Positions 36,598 to 45,038 of a stretch of DNA of 64,000 nucleotides are shown here, in pieces; the stretch's first letter is position 1; the number at the start of each line of letters is the position of its first letter. Source of the DNA: an uncultured Hyphomicrobiaceae bacterium (lineage in GTDB: Bacteria; Pseudomonadota; Alphaproteobacteria; Rhizobiales; CALHAX01); contig CALHAX010000039.1 in NCBI GenBank assembly GCA_937931785.1, positions 38,331 through 102,330 on the forward strand, written 5' to 3'. The notes beneath the pieces were generated by a model. It saw nothing but the letters and a program-made list of their open reading frames with translations, ran no database searches and was not told where the DNA came from. A program made the position numbers and the translations under genes.

Positions 36598-37710
36598 TCA
36601 GACGAGAGTGTTCGGATCGACGTAGTCGTAGCCGAGGTCCTTGGCGACAGCTTCGTAGGTGACATGGCCCTCGTGTACGTTCAGGCCGTTCATAAGGTGG
36701 AGATCATCGCGCAGAGCCTGTTTCCATCCCTTGTCGGCAATCGCCAATGTGAATGGCAGCGTGACGTTATTCAGCGCATAGGCCGACGTCTTCGGTACGG
36801 CGCCTGGCATGTTTGCCACGCAGTAGTGGACCACGTCGTCGACGACATAGACTGGATCGTCATGTGTGGTGGCCTTCGAAGTTTCAAAACACCCGCCTTG
36901 GTCAATGGCGACATCGACGATTACCGAGCCGGGTTTCATGGCCTTGATGTGCTCTTTTGTGACCAGTTTTGGAGCCGCAGCACCTGGAATGAGAACGCCG
37001 CCGATTACGAGGTCTGCTTCGAGCACATGACGTTCGATGGCATCGCGGGTCGAGTAGACGCTGTTCACTGTCCGGCCGAACTGGCCCCAAAGATCGCGTA
37101 GCACATCGACGTTACGATCGATGACCCAGACGTGTGCGCCCATACCGATAGCAATGTGGGCAGCGTGACGGCCAACCATGCCGCCGCCGATGATCACAAC
37201 CTTGGCAGGATCGACGCCAGGGACACCACCGAGCAGCACACCGTGGCCACCATGGGCTTTTTCCAGATAGTATGCACCGGCTTGGATTGACAGGCGACCG
37301 GCGACTTCCGACATCGGTGCGAGAAGTGGGAGACCGCCATTTTTCTGCGTTACGGTTTCGTAAGCGATGCAGGTTGCGCCGCTCTCGACGAGGTCTTTTG
37401 TCTGTTCCGGGTCTGGTGCCAGATGGAGGTACGTGAACAGGATCTGGCCTTTGCGCAGCATCTTGCGTTCGACGGCCTGAGGTTCTTTCACTTTCACGAT
37501 CATGTCGGCTTCGGCGAAAATCTGCTCTGCGCTATCGCTGATTCTTGCGCCTGCTGCTTCGTAGTCCGCAGCACTCACACCGATTCCGTCACCGGCGGTG
37601 CGCTCGACGAGAACGTCATGGCCATGTGCAACAGCCTCTCGGACGCTTGTCGGGGTCATACCGACGCGATATTCCTGAACCTTGATTTCCTTCGGCACGC
37701 CAATCAGCAT
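36598..37710 (-). CDS. ald: Alanine dehydrogenase
   Basis: Ald oxidises L-alanine to pyruvate and ammonium with NAD+. The 370-residue product shows the family start MLIGVPKEIKVQEYRVGMTP, the catalytic Lys/His region (FTYLHLAPD), the NAD motif VVIIGGGMVGRHAAHIAIGMGA, and VDVAIDQGGCFETSKATTHDDP. A GGAGA site precedes the ATG at 37710. In this setting it regenerates the pyruvate used by Tpa and releases the taurine nitrogen. It heads the ald-cupin-xsc operon. Confidence 0.96.
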   Translation of the reverse strand: MLIGVPKEIKVQEYRVGMTPTSVREAVAHGHDVLVERTAGDGIGVSAADYEAAGARISDSAEQIFAEADMIVKVKEPQAVERKMLRKGQILFTYLHLAPDPEQTKDLVESGATCIAYETVTQKNGGLPLLAPMSEVAGRLSIQAGAYYLEKAHGGHGVLLGGVPGVDPAKVVIIGGGMVGRHAAHIAIGMGAHVWVIDRNVDVLRDLWGQFGRTVNSVYSTRDAIERHVLEADLVIGGVLIPGAAAPKLVTKEHIKAMKPGSVIVDVAIDQGGCFETSKATTHDDPVYVVDDVVHYCVANMPGAVPKTSAYALNNVTLPFTLAIADKGWKQALRDDLHLMNGLNVHEGHVTYEAVAKDLGYDYVDPNTLV

Positions 37711-37826
37711 GACGGTCTCCCCGACAAATTAGAATGTGATGGAACGTGAAGACGCGCATTGCGGGCGCCTCCTGTCCCGTCTTCTAAAGCGGGTTGTGTG
37801 CCTGCCAGCTAGAGCCAGACCGTGCC

Positions 37827-37862
37827 AATGGTGCGTGCCAGTAGCGTTCTACTGGCACCATT
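37827..37862. terminator. Strong hairpin between bioY and ald
   Basis: TGCCAGTAG and CTACTGGCA form a perfect 9-bp stem with a CGTT loop (37836-37857). AATGG and CCATT continue the pairing around a four-base bulge. It lies 50-85 bp past the bioY stop (minus strand) and may end that transcript, but no long T-run follows on the minus strand. The rest of the 201-bp gap shows no gene. Confidence 0.5.
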
Positions 37863-37911
37863 CTTCAATAATAGCACAAGGCGGTCGTTCGGCATTCATA
37901 TGCTCGAACGG

Positions 37912-38520
37912 TCAGGCCTTGCGCTCGCCGAGCCATTTCCATGCGGTCGGCAGGATCACTGCTGCCAGCACGGCCTTGACACTATCACCGATCAGAAACG
38001 GGGTCATGCCATTGGCAACGGCTTTTGTAAGCGCAACATCTACAGCAAGCCCCTTGGCCGTTGCGTAGAAGTTTGCCAACCAGGGAACGCCGATGGCGTA
38101 GACCAGAGCTATGCCAACAACAGCGGCCAGGAAGATGCGCAATGCTGGACGGCCCCAACCATGTTCTGCGAGCCAGCCTGCGGCAAACGCTGCGGCCGCG
38201 AATCCAAACAGAAATCCACCCGTCGGACCCATAAGATAAGGCAAACCGCCGCCTGCGGCAAAAACAGGAAGACCAACTGCGCCTTGAGCGAGGTAGAGCC
38301 CCACCGTTGCGAAGCCGAGGCGTGAGCCGTAGGCAAGACCAACGAGGAGAACTGCAAACAGCTGCATCGTCATCGGCACGGGCCACATTGGCACCTGGAT
38401 TTTCGCACAAACCGTGATCAGTGCAGAGCCCGCCACTGCAAGCACGACGTTCCGAACAATCATGTTGCTCGATGCGGCGGGCCAGATGGCGTCTGAAAAT
38501 GTGCTCGATGGGGTGGACAT
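37912..38520 (-). CDS. bioY: Biotin transporter BioY
   Basis: The S-component of a biotin ECF transporter, able to bind and take up biotin. The 202-residue membrane protein has about six helices and the family signatures KIQVPMWPVPMTMQLFAVLLVGLAYG, GLYLAQGAVGLPVFAAGGGL and LMGPTGGFLFGF. No EcfA/T (BioMN) genes adjoin, so it may act alone or share energising subunits. The start at 38520 gives the common opening with LWP/IWP before the first helix. Confidence 0.95.
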   Translation of the reverse strand: MSTPSSTFSDAIWPAASSNMIVRNVVLAVAGSALITVCAKIQVPMWPVPMTMQLFAVLLVGLAYGSRLGFATVGLYLAQGAVGLPVFAAGGGLPYLMGPTGGFLFGFAAAAFAAGWLAEHGWGRPALRIFLAAVVGIALVYAIGVPWLANFYATAKGLAVDVALTKAVANGMTPFLIGDSVKAVLAAVILPTAWKWLGERKA

Positions 38521-38546
38521 GCGACGGTCTTTCTCTTGCGAATTCG

Positions 38547-38566
38547 ATGATCGTGATCGCGATCAT
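38547..38566. promoter_or_regulatory. Palindrome upstream of bioY
   Basis: ATGATCG and CGATCAT flank TGATCG, 27 bp upstream of the bioY start in the 260-bp gap shared with a divergent secreted-protein gene. It contains three GATC sites in 20 bp. It does not fit the BioR consensus I know, so any operator role is tentative. Confidence 0.3.
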
Positions 38567-38780
38567 GGAGCTTGAATTTCCAACTTCGGATCTAACGCGT
38601 GATGTTGGAGAATGCACGGGTTTTCGACGTCGGATGACCTTGATTTGTGGATCGATTGCCGTGTTGGTCAACAGGCAAGCGATTTCGTAACTTCCGGGAT
38701 CGGTTTTCGGCCCGCCATCAAAACGACGGAAACATGCCGCATTCGGTTTGGATGTCAGCCCGGCATGCGAGACGGCATTC

Positions 38781-39803
38781 ATGATTTTTAAAATTTCACG
38801 CGCGGTGCGTCTGGTTCTAGCTGCTGCAGCACTCATCAGCGCATCGCTCGCGGCTGCATCGGCGCAAACTTCTGCGCAGTGGGGCGCGGTGGCCAAGCCG
38901 GCGACTGTCCCCTCCTTTGACACGCCAACGCAGCTTGTTGCCTGGATTACAACCTATCGTGATGCGCCAGATGTGACGCGGGTTCCGGAAGCCGTGCAGG
39001 CAATGAGCCGTCTCGGGTTGTTCAAGGACAGCCAGTCGGCGGCGTTCTATATCGGGTTTATTGCCGGCGTGATTGGCGACAATCAGATCGTGGCACCCCA
39101 ACTCATCGATGATCTGTTCCCGTTGCCGCCATCCGAACAAGCCGTTGTCATCAAGGCGATTGCATATTCTGGACTGCCGGACTGGAAAATGCATCTGGAG
39201 AACTTTTCCGGCCACATGCCGGCGCGCAAGGTTCTGATCCGAAAGTATCTCTTTGAAGGCGAGAAGACTCTTGCGGATGTACCACTCGACAATGGCAACG
39301 CTGTTATCGACACACTGTGGGGTTACTATTTCGCGACAGGATCGTATGCCCCTGTCTTGCGCATCATCGATGCTTTGCGCTGGGTAGAGGAAAAGTCTGA
39401 CGTTCAGCGTGCTGTCATCGCCAACATGGCGAAAGTGACGCTCGCGTCGAACGGCGCGCGAGATGAGAACCTCCTTGCGCTTTATCACGTCCAGATCCCC
39501 TATGTTCGTTCTACGGGGGCACCACATCTGCGTGCGGTCGTGTCGGCTATTGAAACATTCGAAACCCACAAGGTTCGTGAACAGGCGCAGGCTGCAATCC
39601 GCGAAGCGCGCGCGCGGGGACCTGTGGCAAAGTTGTCCGCGTGGGGCAAAGCGAACCAGATTGGGCAAACCGTTCTCTCTGTTGGTTGCGTGGTGGCAGG
39701 CGCGCTTGGGCATCCGGAAATCGCCGCGCCATGCGTGATTACAGGCGCACTTTACTCCGGTATTGCAAACCTCGCGAAGATCGGCGGTGTCACGTCCCAG
39801 TAA
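38781..39803 (+). CDS. Hypothetical exported protein (about 340 aa)
   Basis: Not recognised. The product starts MIFKISRAVRLVLAAAALIS with a signal peptide ending near ASAQ. The mature part is largely helical with repeated pairs of helices (QLVAWITTYRDAPDVTRVPEAVQAMSRLG; SAAFYIGFIAGVIGDN; VIDTLWGYYFATGSYAPVLRIIDALRW), suggesting a TPR/HEAT-like solenoid. A hydrophobic Cys-containing stretch (TVLSVGCVVAGALGHPEIAAPCVITGAL) lies near the C-terminus. The frame also opens at 38748; I prefer 38781 for the signal peptide. It stands alone, divergent from bioY. Confidence 0.7.
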   Translation: MIFKISRAVRLVLAAAALISASLAAASAQTSAQWGAVAKPATVPSFDTPTQLVAWITTYRDAPDVTRVPEAVQAMSRLGLFKDSQSAAFYIGFIAGVIGDNQIVAPQLIDDLFPLPPSEQAVVIKAIAYSGLPDWKMHLENFSGHMPARKVLIRKYLFEGEKTLADVPLDNGNAVIDTLWGYYFATGSYAPVLRIIDALRWVEEKSDVQRAVIANMAKVTLASNGARDENLLALYHVQIPYVRSTGAPHLRAVVSAIETFETHKVREQAQAAIREARARGPVAKLSAWGKANQIGQTVLSVGCVVAGALGHPEIAAPCVITGALYSGIANLAKIGGVTSQ

Positions 39804-40257
39804 GGACGCGAGCGCCTTGAGGCTTCAGTCATACGACCCTGGTGTGAACCAGATAGATCAATCGTATGCGCTGTATTTTGGCTGAAATGACTCTGGAATG
39901 CCTGATGTTGTACACGCCATACATTCGGCGCCGCAGGTCAATTTTTTCTCGTAAATGAGACATATCAATCTCAAATCAGGAGAGCGCGGTCCGTATGTGT
40001 TGGGGGATGCAGGACTGCGCCCCTGGTGTCTGCGACGAACGGGATCGTGATTTGCCTGACTTTTCAGGCGGTTGCGACGGGGACCGTGCGTCGCAGACTG
40101 CCAATTATGCCAAACGCGACACATTCGGAACTTTTGCATTTTGCACCTCGTGCCATTCGCACTGTTGGTTGGTTCTGTTTGAGCTGCTGGCTTTTCCTCA
40201 TGGAGTGCTCATACGCACTCCCAGTTCGTGCCTGCCGTTTGGCAGAAGGAGATGACA
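39804..40257 (+). promoter_or_regulatory. Gene-free stretch; marR leader with inverted repeat at 40202-40221
   Basis: A 454-bp gap with no convincing gene; short frames here have unnatural composition. Close to marR it carries the perfect inverted repeat GGAGTGC/GCACTCC with a TCATAC spacer (40202-40221), 37 bp before the marR start. MarR proteins often bind such sites in their own promoters, so autoregulation is plausible but unproven. Confidence 0.35.
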
Positions 40258-40692
40258 ATGACTAAAATGCAGGATCTGACGGTTGAAAAAGACGGTCTCT
40301 TTCATATTTTGCATCGCGCTGAGCAGCGCGCGAAGATGCTGTTTGCCGAAGAGGCGCGCGGATTGGATCTTACCGTTCGGCAACTCGTCATTCTCGATGT
40401 TGTGAACGCCAACGTTGACCTGATGCAGACCGATATCGTGAGACTTACCGGTATCGATCGGTCAACTGTGACCGAGCTTATCGGCCGTATGGTCAAGCGC
40501 GGATTGCTTTTGCGGGAACGCAATGCCCGAGACGCGCGTGCCTATATCATCAAAATTTCCGAGGAAGGTCGCTCGCGGCTTATGGCGGCCGAGGAAGCAT
40601 CGAGGCGCGCTGGTGAACGTTTCCTGGAAACGATTCCGGTGGCGCGGCGTGAGGATTTTGTTTTTGAATTGCAACGGGCTGCACAGCTTTGA
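40258..40692 (+). CDS. MarR-family transcriptional regulator
   Basis: A 144-residue winged-helix regulator. DLTVRQLVILDVVNANVDLMQTDIVRLTGIDRSTVTELIGRMVKRGLL is the DNA-binding core, followed by the beta-wing RERNARDARAYIIKISEEG. The first ~25 and last ~35 residues form the dimer helices. The ATG at 40258 has AAGGAG 8 bases upstream; alternative in-frame Met codons nearby lack it. Its target is unknown. It lies between the bioY area and the AraC regulator, both unrelated by strand to taurine genes. Confidence 0.9.
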   Translation: MTKMQDLTVEKDGLFHILHRAEQRAKMLFAEEARGLDLTVRQLVILDVVNANVDLMQTDIVRLTGIDRSTVTELIGRMVKRGLLLRERNARDARAYIIKISEEGRSRLMAAEEASRRAGERFLETIPVARREDFVFELQRAAQL

Positions 40693-40818
40693 AACTTGAG
40701 TGCTTGAGGCTGGACGTGCCAGGAACAACAGTGTGGACAGACCTTTAGTTTGTATACTGCTTGACGGATCACTGCATATCGCTGCAACCTGTTTCTCAGA
40801 TCTGTAGTAGATGAAACG

Positions 40819-41844
40819 ATGCTCGTTGTGCCCGTTCAACCCACTATTGTTGCTGGTGCTTTTGCTGAAATTGGTCCGATCATTCAATCTGTCGGGCTTG
40901 ATTTCGATGCGTTGCTGGATCAGGTCGATCTCAAGCGTGAAGACCTGGATGTTCCTGATAGGCGCATTTCTTTGAATGCCGTCTGCGAACTCCTCGAAAA
41001 TGCGTCGGTATTGCTTGGAAACGATGCCTTTGCACTCGAAGTGGCACAGAAGTATCCGGCTGGCAGTTCAGGTGTGGTGGGGTATGCGATGTTGACCGCA
41101 CCCACGCTGCGACAATGTTTGCAGGATGTTGAGCGCTACATGCGCCTTGTCACACAGCAGCAGCAGGTCAGGTTTATCGAAAATGGTCCTCTCGCATCCG
41201 TCGATTGGGACTTTCCGGAAAACCTGCAAAGACCGTGCTGGCAATATATCTCCATGACGGCTTACATGTTTATTCGCCGCGTTCGCCTTGCCGCTGGAGA
41301 GGATTGGCAACCAGAATCGATTACTCTGGAAGTCCCGCGCCCGCAAAACATTGCGGCCTATATTGCGGTATTTGGCGAGAATATCGTTTTTGGTGCCGCG
41401 CGGTCCCATTTCGAATTTTCAAGTGATATTCTTGCGCTCGCAATGCCGAATAGCGACGAGCGCTTGCATGGACTTTTGCGAGAACTTGGCGAGTATCGCT
41501 TGAACGAGCTTGATGCTGGATCCGACATCGTAGATCGGACGCAGGATCAGATCATTGCCTTGTTGAATCACGGTCCGGTTTCTCTCGAAATGGTTGCGCG
41601 CGATCTTGGGCACAGTGCACGCAGTTTGCAGCGTCGGCTCAAGGAAGAGGGAACAACATTTCAGGTTGTGCTGGAAAAGACGCGACGTCTCCTGGCGCGA
41701 CACTATCTTCGAACCAGACAACATACGTTGACCGAGGTTGCCTTTTTGCTCGGATTTTCCGAGCAAAGCGCCTTCACCCGAGCCTGCAAACGATGGTTCG
41801 ATGCGACCCCGTTTGAAATGCGGACGCGTCTACGAGACGTTTGA
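40819..41844 (+). CDS. AraC-family transcriptional regulator
   Basis: A 341-residue regulator with an N-terminal arabinose-binding-type domain (residues ~20-210; the block SSGVVGYAMLTAPTLRQCLQDVERYMRL is typical) and a C-terminal AraC DNA-binding domain. The second helix-turn-helix reads LTEVAFLLGFSEQSAFTRACKRWFDATPFEMR; the first is VSLEMVARDLGHSARSLQRRLKEEG. This architecture matches the OruR/VirS-like subgroup. It converges on tauR with a 31-bp gap. Its target is unknown; control of the nearby taurine genes is possible. Confidence 0.9.
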   Translation: MLVVPVQPTIVAGAFAEIGPIIQSVGLDFDALLDQVDLKREDLDVPDRRISLNAVCELLENASVLLGNDAFALEVAQKYPAGSSGVVGYAMLTAPTLRQCLQDVERYMRLVTQQQQVRFIENGPLASVDWDFPENLQRPCWQYISMTAYMFIRRVRLAAGEDWQPESITLEVPRPQNIAAYIAVFGENIVFGAARSHFEFSSDILALAMPNSDERLHGLLRELGEYRLNELDAGSDIVDRTQDQIIALLNHGPVSLEMVARDLGHSARSLQRRLKEEGTTFQVVLEKTRRLLARHYLRTRQHTLTEVAFLLGFSEQSAFTRACKRWFDATPFEMRTRLRDV

Positions 41845-41875
41845 GCGTGGATGACGCGGCTTCACCCAGACTTCA

Positions 41876-43348
41876 TCAAGACTGGGCAATGCAAGCTGCA
41901 ATTTCCGCAACACCTGCACGAATATCGCCTGAGTCGATGGACGAAAACCCCAGTCGAAAGTGGTTTCGGGGGGGCGGGTTCTCTGTGAAGTAGATATGTC
42001 CGGGTTCCAGAACAACACCGCGCTGAGATGCAAGTGCTGCGAGGCGGTTTGCGTCGAATTTGTCTGGCCCCTGAACCCACACACTGGAGCCCCCGTTGGA
42101 GGGCATGACGCGGAATTCGGGAAGGAGATCGCTGATAGCGCCTCGAATTTCCTCCCAGCGCTCACCGTAGGCGCGACGGAGGCGAAGCAACATGCTGTCG
42201 TGATGGCCGAGTGCAATAAAATGGGCTGCTGTGCGCTGGTTCAGATTGGGTGGATGACGGACCATCAGGCGGCGGAGTGCGCGGGCTTCGCGAATGAGTT
42301 CGGCGTCGCCGACCAGATAGCCAAGCCGTAGCCCCGGAAAGAGCGTTTTGGACAATGAGCCGACGTAGAGAACGCGCCCCTCCCGATCGAGGGATTTTAA
42401 TGCCGGGCTTGGCGCACTTACGAAGTTGGTCTCGAACTCGTAGTCGTCCTCAATTATAAGGCTGTCATTCTTCGCAGCGGCTTCGAGCAATTGAAGTCGG
42501 CGAATTTCCGGCATCGTCACGGTTGTTGGCGCATGATGGCTGGGGGTTGTATAAATCAGGTCGCAGTCGCCCACTTCGGGAACGATTTGCAATCCTTCGT
42601 CGTCGACGGTCAGCGACCTGATACGATCGGTTCGCAACTGAAAGATGTTGCGGACATCCGGATAACCGGGATTTTCCAATCCGATGATTGACTCTCGTTT
42701 CACAAGCAAACTTGCCAGCAAGTACAGCGCATGCTGTGCGCCCATGGTGACGAGGATTTCGTCCTCGCGAGCCATGATACCTCTGCGTGGGAGTAGTCGT
42801 GTACGGATCTGTTCGACCAGCATCTCGTCGTCGCTGGCATGATGGTCGGCTGTCCAGTTATCCAGCCATTGCCTGCCGAGGGCCCTGCGTGAGCAGTCAC
42901 GCCACTCCGCAATTGGAAAGAGCTGGTCGTCGACCTGGCCGTAAATGAACGGATAGGGATAATCTGGCCAGTTGGCTGGTTTTGCGATGTTTTCCTGTAT
43001 TGAGGGACGCACGCGAAACCGACTGGCCCAATCACGTTGTGTCGTTTCCGGGGGAGCTTTGGCAGGTGTGCGGGCGATGCCGCGTGAGTCACTCGTGGTG
43101 AGGTCATTGTTTACGAACGTGCCACTACGCTCGCGTGAAACCAGAAACCCGTCATCGATCAGGCTTTGATAGGCAAGCGTGACGGTATTGCGGGAAATGC
43201 CGAGCGATTTGGCGAATTGCCGACTCGACGGCAGGCGTTCGTTCTTTGGAATTTGCCCGTCAAGTATTGCGGCGACGAGCTTTTCGCGCAATTGAGCCTG
43301 TAGCCCACTTTCGGACGACGGCTGAAGACGGAAGAGAAGATCGTGCAT
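41876..43348 (-). CDS. tauR: MocR-type regulator of taurine catabolism TauR
   Basis: A 490-residue GntR/MocR regulator: an N-terminal winged helix (residues ~15-75, LPSSRQFAKSLGISRNTVTLAYQSLIDDGFLVSRERSG) fused to a fold-type I aminotransferase-like domain that binds PLP. The PLP lysine is in YVGSLSKTLFPGLRLGYLVG. It is divergent from tpa, the position of TauR in Rhodobacter, where it activates taurine genes. The nearby 43381-43390 block resembles half of the reported TauR site. The assignment to taurine rests on context. Confidence 0.85.
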   Translation of the reverse strand: MHDLLFRLQPSSESGLQAQLREKLVAAILDGQIPKNERLPSSRQFAKSLGISRNTVTLAYQSLIDDGFLVSRERSGTFVNNDLTTSDSRGIARTPAKAPPETTQRDWASRFRVRPSIQENIAKPANWPDYPYPFIYGQVDDQLFPIAEWRDCSRRALGRQWLDNWTADHHASDDEMLVEQIRTRLLPRRGIMAREDEILVTMGAQHALYLLASLLVKRESIIGLENPGYPDVRNIFQLRTDRIRSLTVDDEGLQIVPEVGDCDLIYTTPSHHAPTTVTMPEIRRLQLLEAAAKNDSLIIEDDYEFETNFVSAPSPALKSLDREGRVLYVGSLSKTLFPGLRLGYLVGDAELIREARALRRLMVRHPPNLNQRTAAHFIALGHHDSMLLRLRRAYGERWEEIRGAISDLLPEFRVMPSNGGSSVWVQGPDKFDANRLAALASQRGVVLEPGHIYFTENPPPRNHFRLGFSSIDSGDIRAGVAEIAACIAQS

Positions 43349-43480
43349 ACGCGCGAATTGGCCTCAGGGTTTGGATGTGGCTGGCCCTAGAATGGTGCCA
43401 ACGATCAACGCTATCGTGGCATGAACATGTAAGCAATGCGACATCCCGGATCACACCCGGACCGTTGGAGGAAATGTGCG
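43349..43480. promoter_or_regulatory. tauR/tpa divergent promoter region with a possible TauR half-site
   Basis: The 132-bp gap must contain both promoters. CTGGCCCTAG at 43381-43390 differs at two positions from the direct-repeat half-site CTGGACYTAA that I recall for Rhodobacter TauR. A second copy at the right spacing is not obvious. An imperfect inverted repeat, TGCCAACGAT/ATCGTGGCA, lies at 43397-43421. Confidence 0.3.
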
Positions 43481-44803
43481 ATGCAGTACACGTCGAATTC
43501 TCTTGAAGAGCACTGGATGCCGTTTACCCAGAACGCGGAGTTCAAGGAGAACCCGCGTCTCGTGGTTAAAAGTGAAGGTTGCTACATGTGGGACCACAAG
43601 GGCGGCAAGCTGCTTGATGGATCCTCCTCGTTGTTCAATGTTGCTTGTGGACATGGCCGAACGGAAATTTCGACTGCCGTTTACGAGCAACTGAAGATCA
43701 ATGACTACACGCCGCATTTCCAGATGGGGCATCCTGGCTCGTTCGAGCTTGCCAAGATGATCACGCGCCTTCTGCCGGAAGAGATGAACCATGTGTTCTT
43801 TGCCAACTCGGGATCGGAAGCGATCGACACGGCGCTCAAGATTGTCATGGCCTATAATAATGCGCGCGGTGACAACGGGCGCATGCGCATGGTTTCCCGC
43901 GAGCGTGCTTATCATGGCGTGAACATCGGTGGTGTTTCGCTGTCTGGCATGGTCAAGAACCGCGATGTTTTCCCACTGACGATGCCCTATGTGGCGACGA
44001 TCCGGCATACGTGGCTCGAGGAAAACAAATTTGTCAAAGGCGAGGGCGAACATGGCGGCGTCGAGCTGGCGAACGATCTGGAACGTATTGTCCAGACATA
44101 CGGCGCGAACACGATTGCGGCCTGTTTTGTTGAACCAATTGCTGGCTCTACTGGTTGCCTGGTGCCGCCCAAGGGTTATTTGAAGCGCTTGCGCGAGATC
44201 TGCGATCAGTACGGCATTCTGCTGGTTTTCGATGAAGTGATCACAGGCTTCGGGCGTCTTGGACATGCATTTGCGGCTGACGCCTTTGATGTTACGCCAG
44301 ACATCATGACCATGGCGAAAGCGATTACCAATGGCGCGCAACCCATGGGTGCTATTGCTGTAACGGACACCGTGTACGATACGATTATTGATGCCGGTGC
44401 CGGTGCCATGGAATTCTTCCACGGTTACACTTACTCAGCGCATCCAGCGTCCTGTGCAGCCGGTATCGCCACGCTCAAGATTTACGAAGACGAAAAGCTG
44501 TTCGAGAACGCAGCGGCGTTGTCCGAGTATTTCCTCGATAAGGTCTGGACGCTTCAGGACATCGACGTGGTCAAGGACATTCGCGGCTATGGTCTGATGG
44601 CGGCCATTGACGTGGCACTCCCGGATCTTGCACCCGGCGTGAGCGGTATGACCATGCAAAAGAAACTGTTCTGGGAGGGGTTGCACCTCAAGTTCACGGG
44701 GGATTCCGGCATCATAGCGCCGCCATTGGTGGCAACGCGAGAGCATGTCGACGAATTGGTAGAGAAACTCGGCAAAGGCCTCAAAGAGGCCGCAACCGCC
44801 TGA
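43481..44803 (+). CDS. tpa: Taurine:pyruvate aminotransferase (omega-amino-acid aminotransferase family)
   Basis: A class III PLP aminotransferase of 440 residues. Key blocks are EEHWMPFTQNAEFKENPRL at the start, VFFANSGSEAIDTALKI, LLVFDEVITGFGRLG and the PLP lysine in MTMAKAITNGAQPMGA. The N-terminal WMPFTxNxxFK block is shared with beta-alanine:pyruvate aminotransferases, so the preferred substrate could be beta-alanine or hypotaurine. Its place between tauR and tauABC, with xsc and ald nearby, argues for taurine. The ATG at 43481 has GGAGGA 8 bases upstream. Confidence 0.85.
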   Translation: MQYTSNSLEEHWMPFTQNAEFKENPRLVVKSEGCYMWDHKGGKLLDGSSSLFNVACGHGRTEISTAVYEQLKINDYTPHFQMGHPGSFELAKMITRLLPEEMNHVFFANSGSEAIDTALKIVMAYNNARGDNGRMRMVSRERAYHGVNIGGVSLSGMVKNRDVFPLTMPYVATIRHTWLEENKFVKGEGEHGGVELANDLERIVQTYGANTIAACFVEPIAGSTGCLVPPKGYLKRLREICDQYGILLVFDEVITGFGRLGHAFAADAFDVTPDIMTMAKAITNGAQPMGAIAVTDTVYDTIIDAGAGAMEFFHGYTYSAHPASCAAGIATLKIYEDEKLFENAAALSEYFLDKVWTLQDIDVVKDIRGYGLMAAIDVALPDLAPGVSGMTMQKKLFWEGLHLKFTGDSGIIAPPLVATREHVDELVEKLGKGLKEAATA

Positions 44804-44816
44804 TCTGAAATGACTT

Positions 44817-44852
44817 TGCAGCGGTATGCTCAGAAAAAGAGATACCGCTGCA
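44817..44852 (+). promoter_or_regulatory. Hairpin between tpa and tauA
   Basis: TGCAGCGGTAT and ATACCGCTGCA form a perfect 11-bp stem around a 14-base A-rich loop, 14 bp past the tpa stop. No T-run follows, so it may stabilise the upstream message or act as a partial terminator rather than a full stop. A smaller repeat, GCATTG/CAATGC, follows near 44909. The rest of the 235-bp gap leads to tauA. Confidence 0.55.
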
Positions 44853-45038
44853 TATGCTTGTCCTCTAAGGGTAAGCACTGGATTGCGCATAATTGTCCGC
44901 AATCGGATGCATTGCTCAATCAATGCTCCGAATGTGCCGTCAAGCTGGCAGTCTGGGACGACCTGGTTTACGCCTCGACGGGGGGGATATGCTTGTTCCC
45001 GTGAGCGAACGCCAGAAATGATAACAAGGGAGAAAAAT

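Noticed and set aside
37985..38923. 312-codon minus frame overlapping bioY and the gap upstream
   Set aside because: It overlaps BioY in another frame, and its translation is Arg/Ser/Cys-rich without a fold signature.
39858..40139. 93-codon minus frame in the gap before marR
   Set aside because: Composition is unnatural, no ribosome site, no signal peptide or motif.
43451..44422. 323-codon frame antisense to tpa
   Set aside because: The aminotransferase frame is unambiguous and the antisense frame is low-information.
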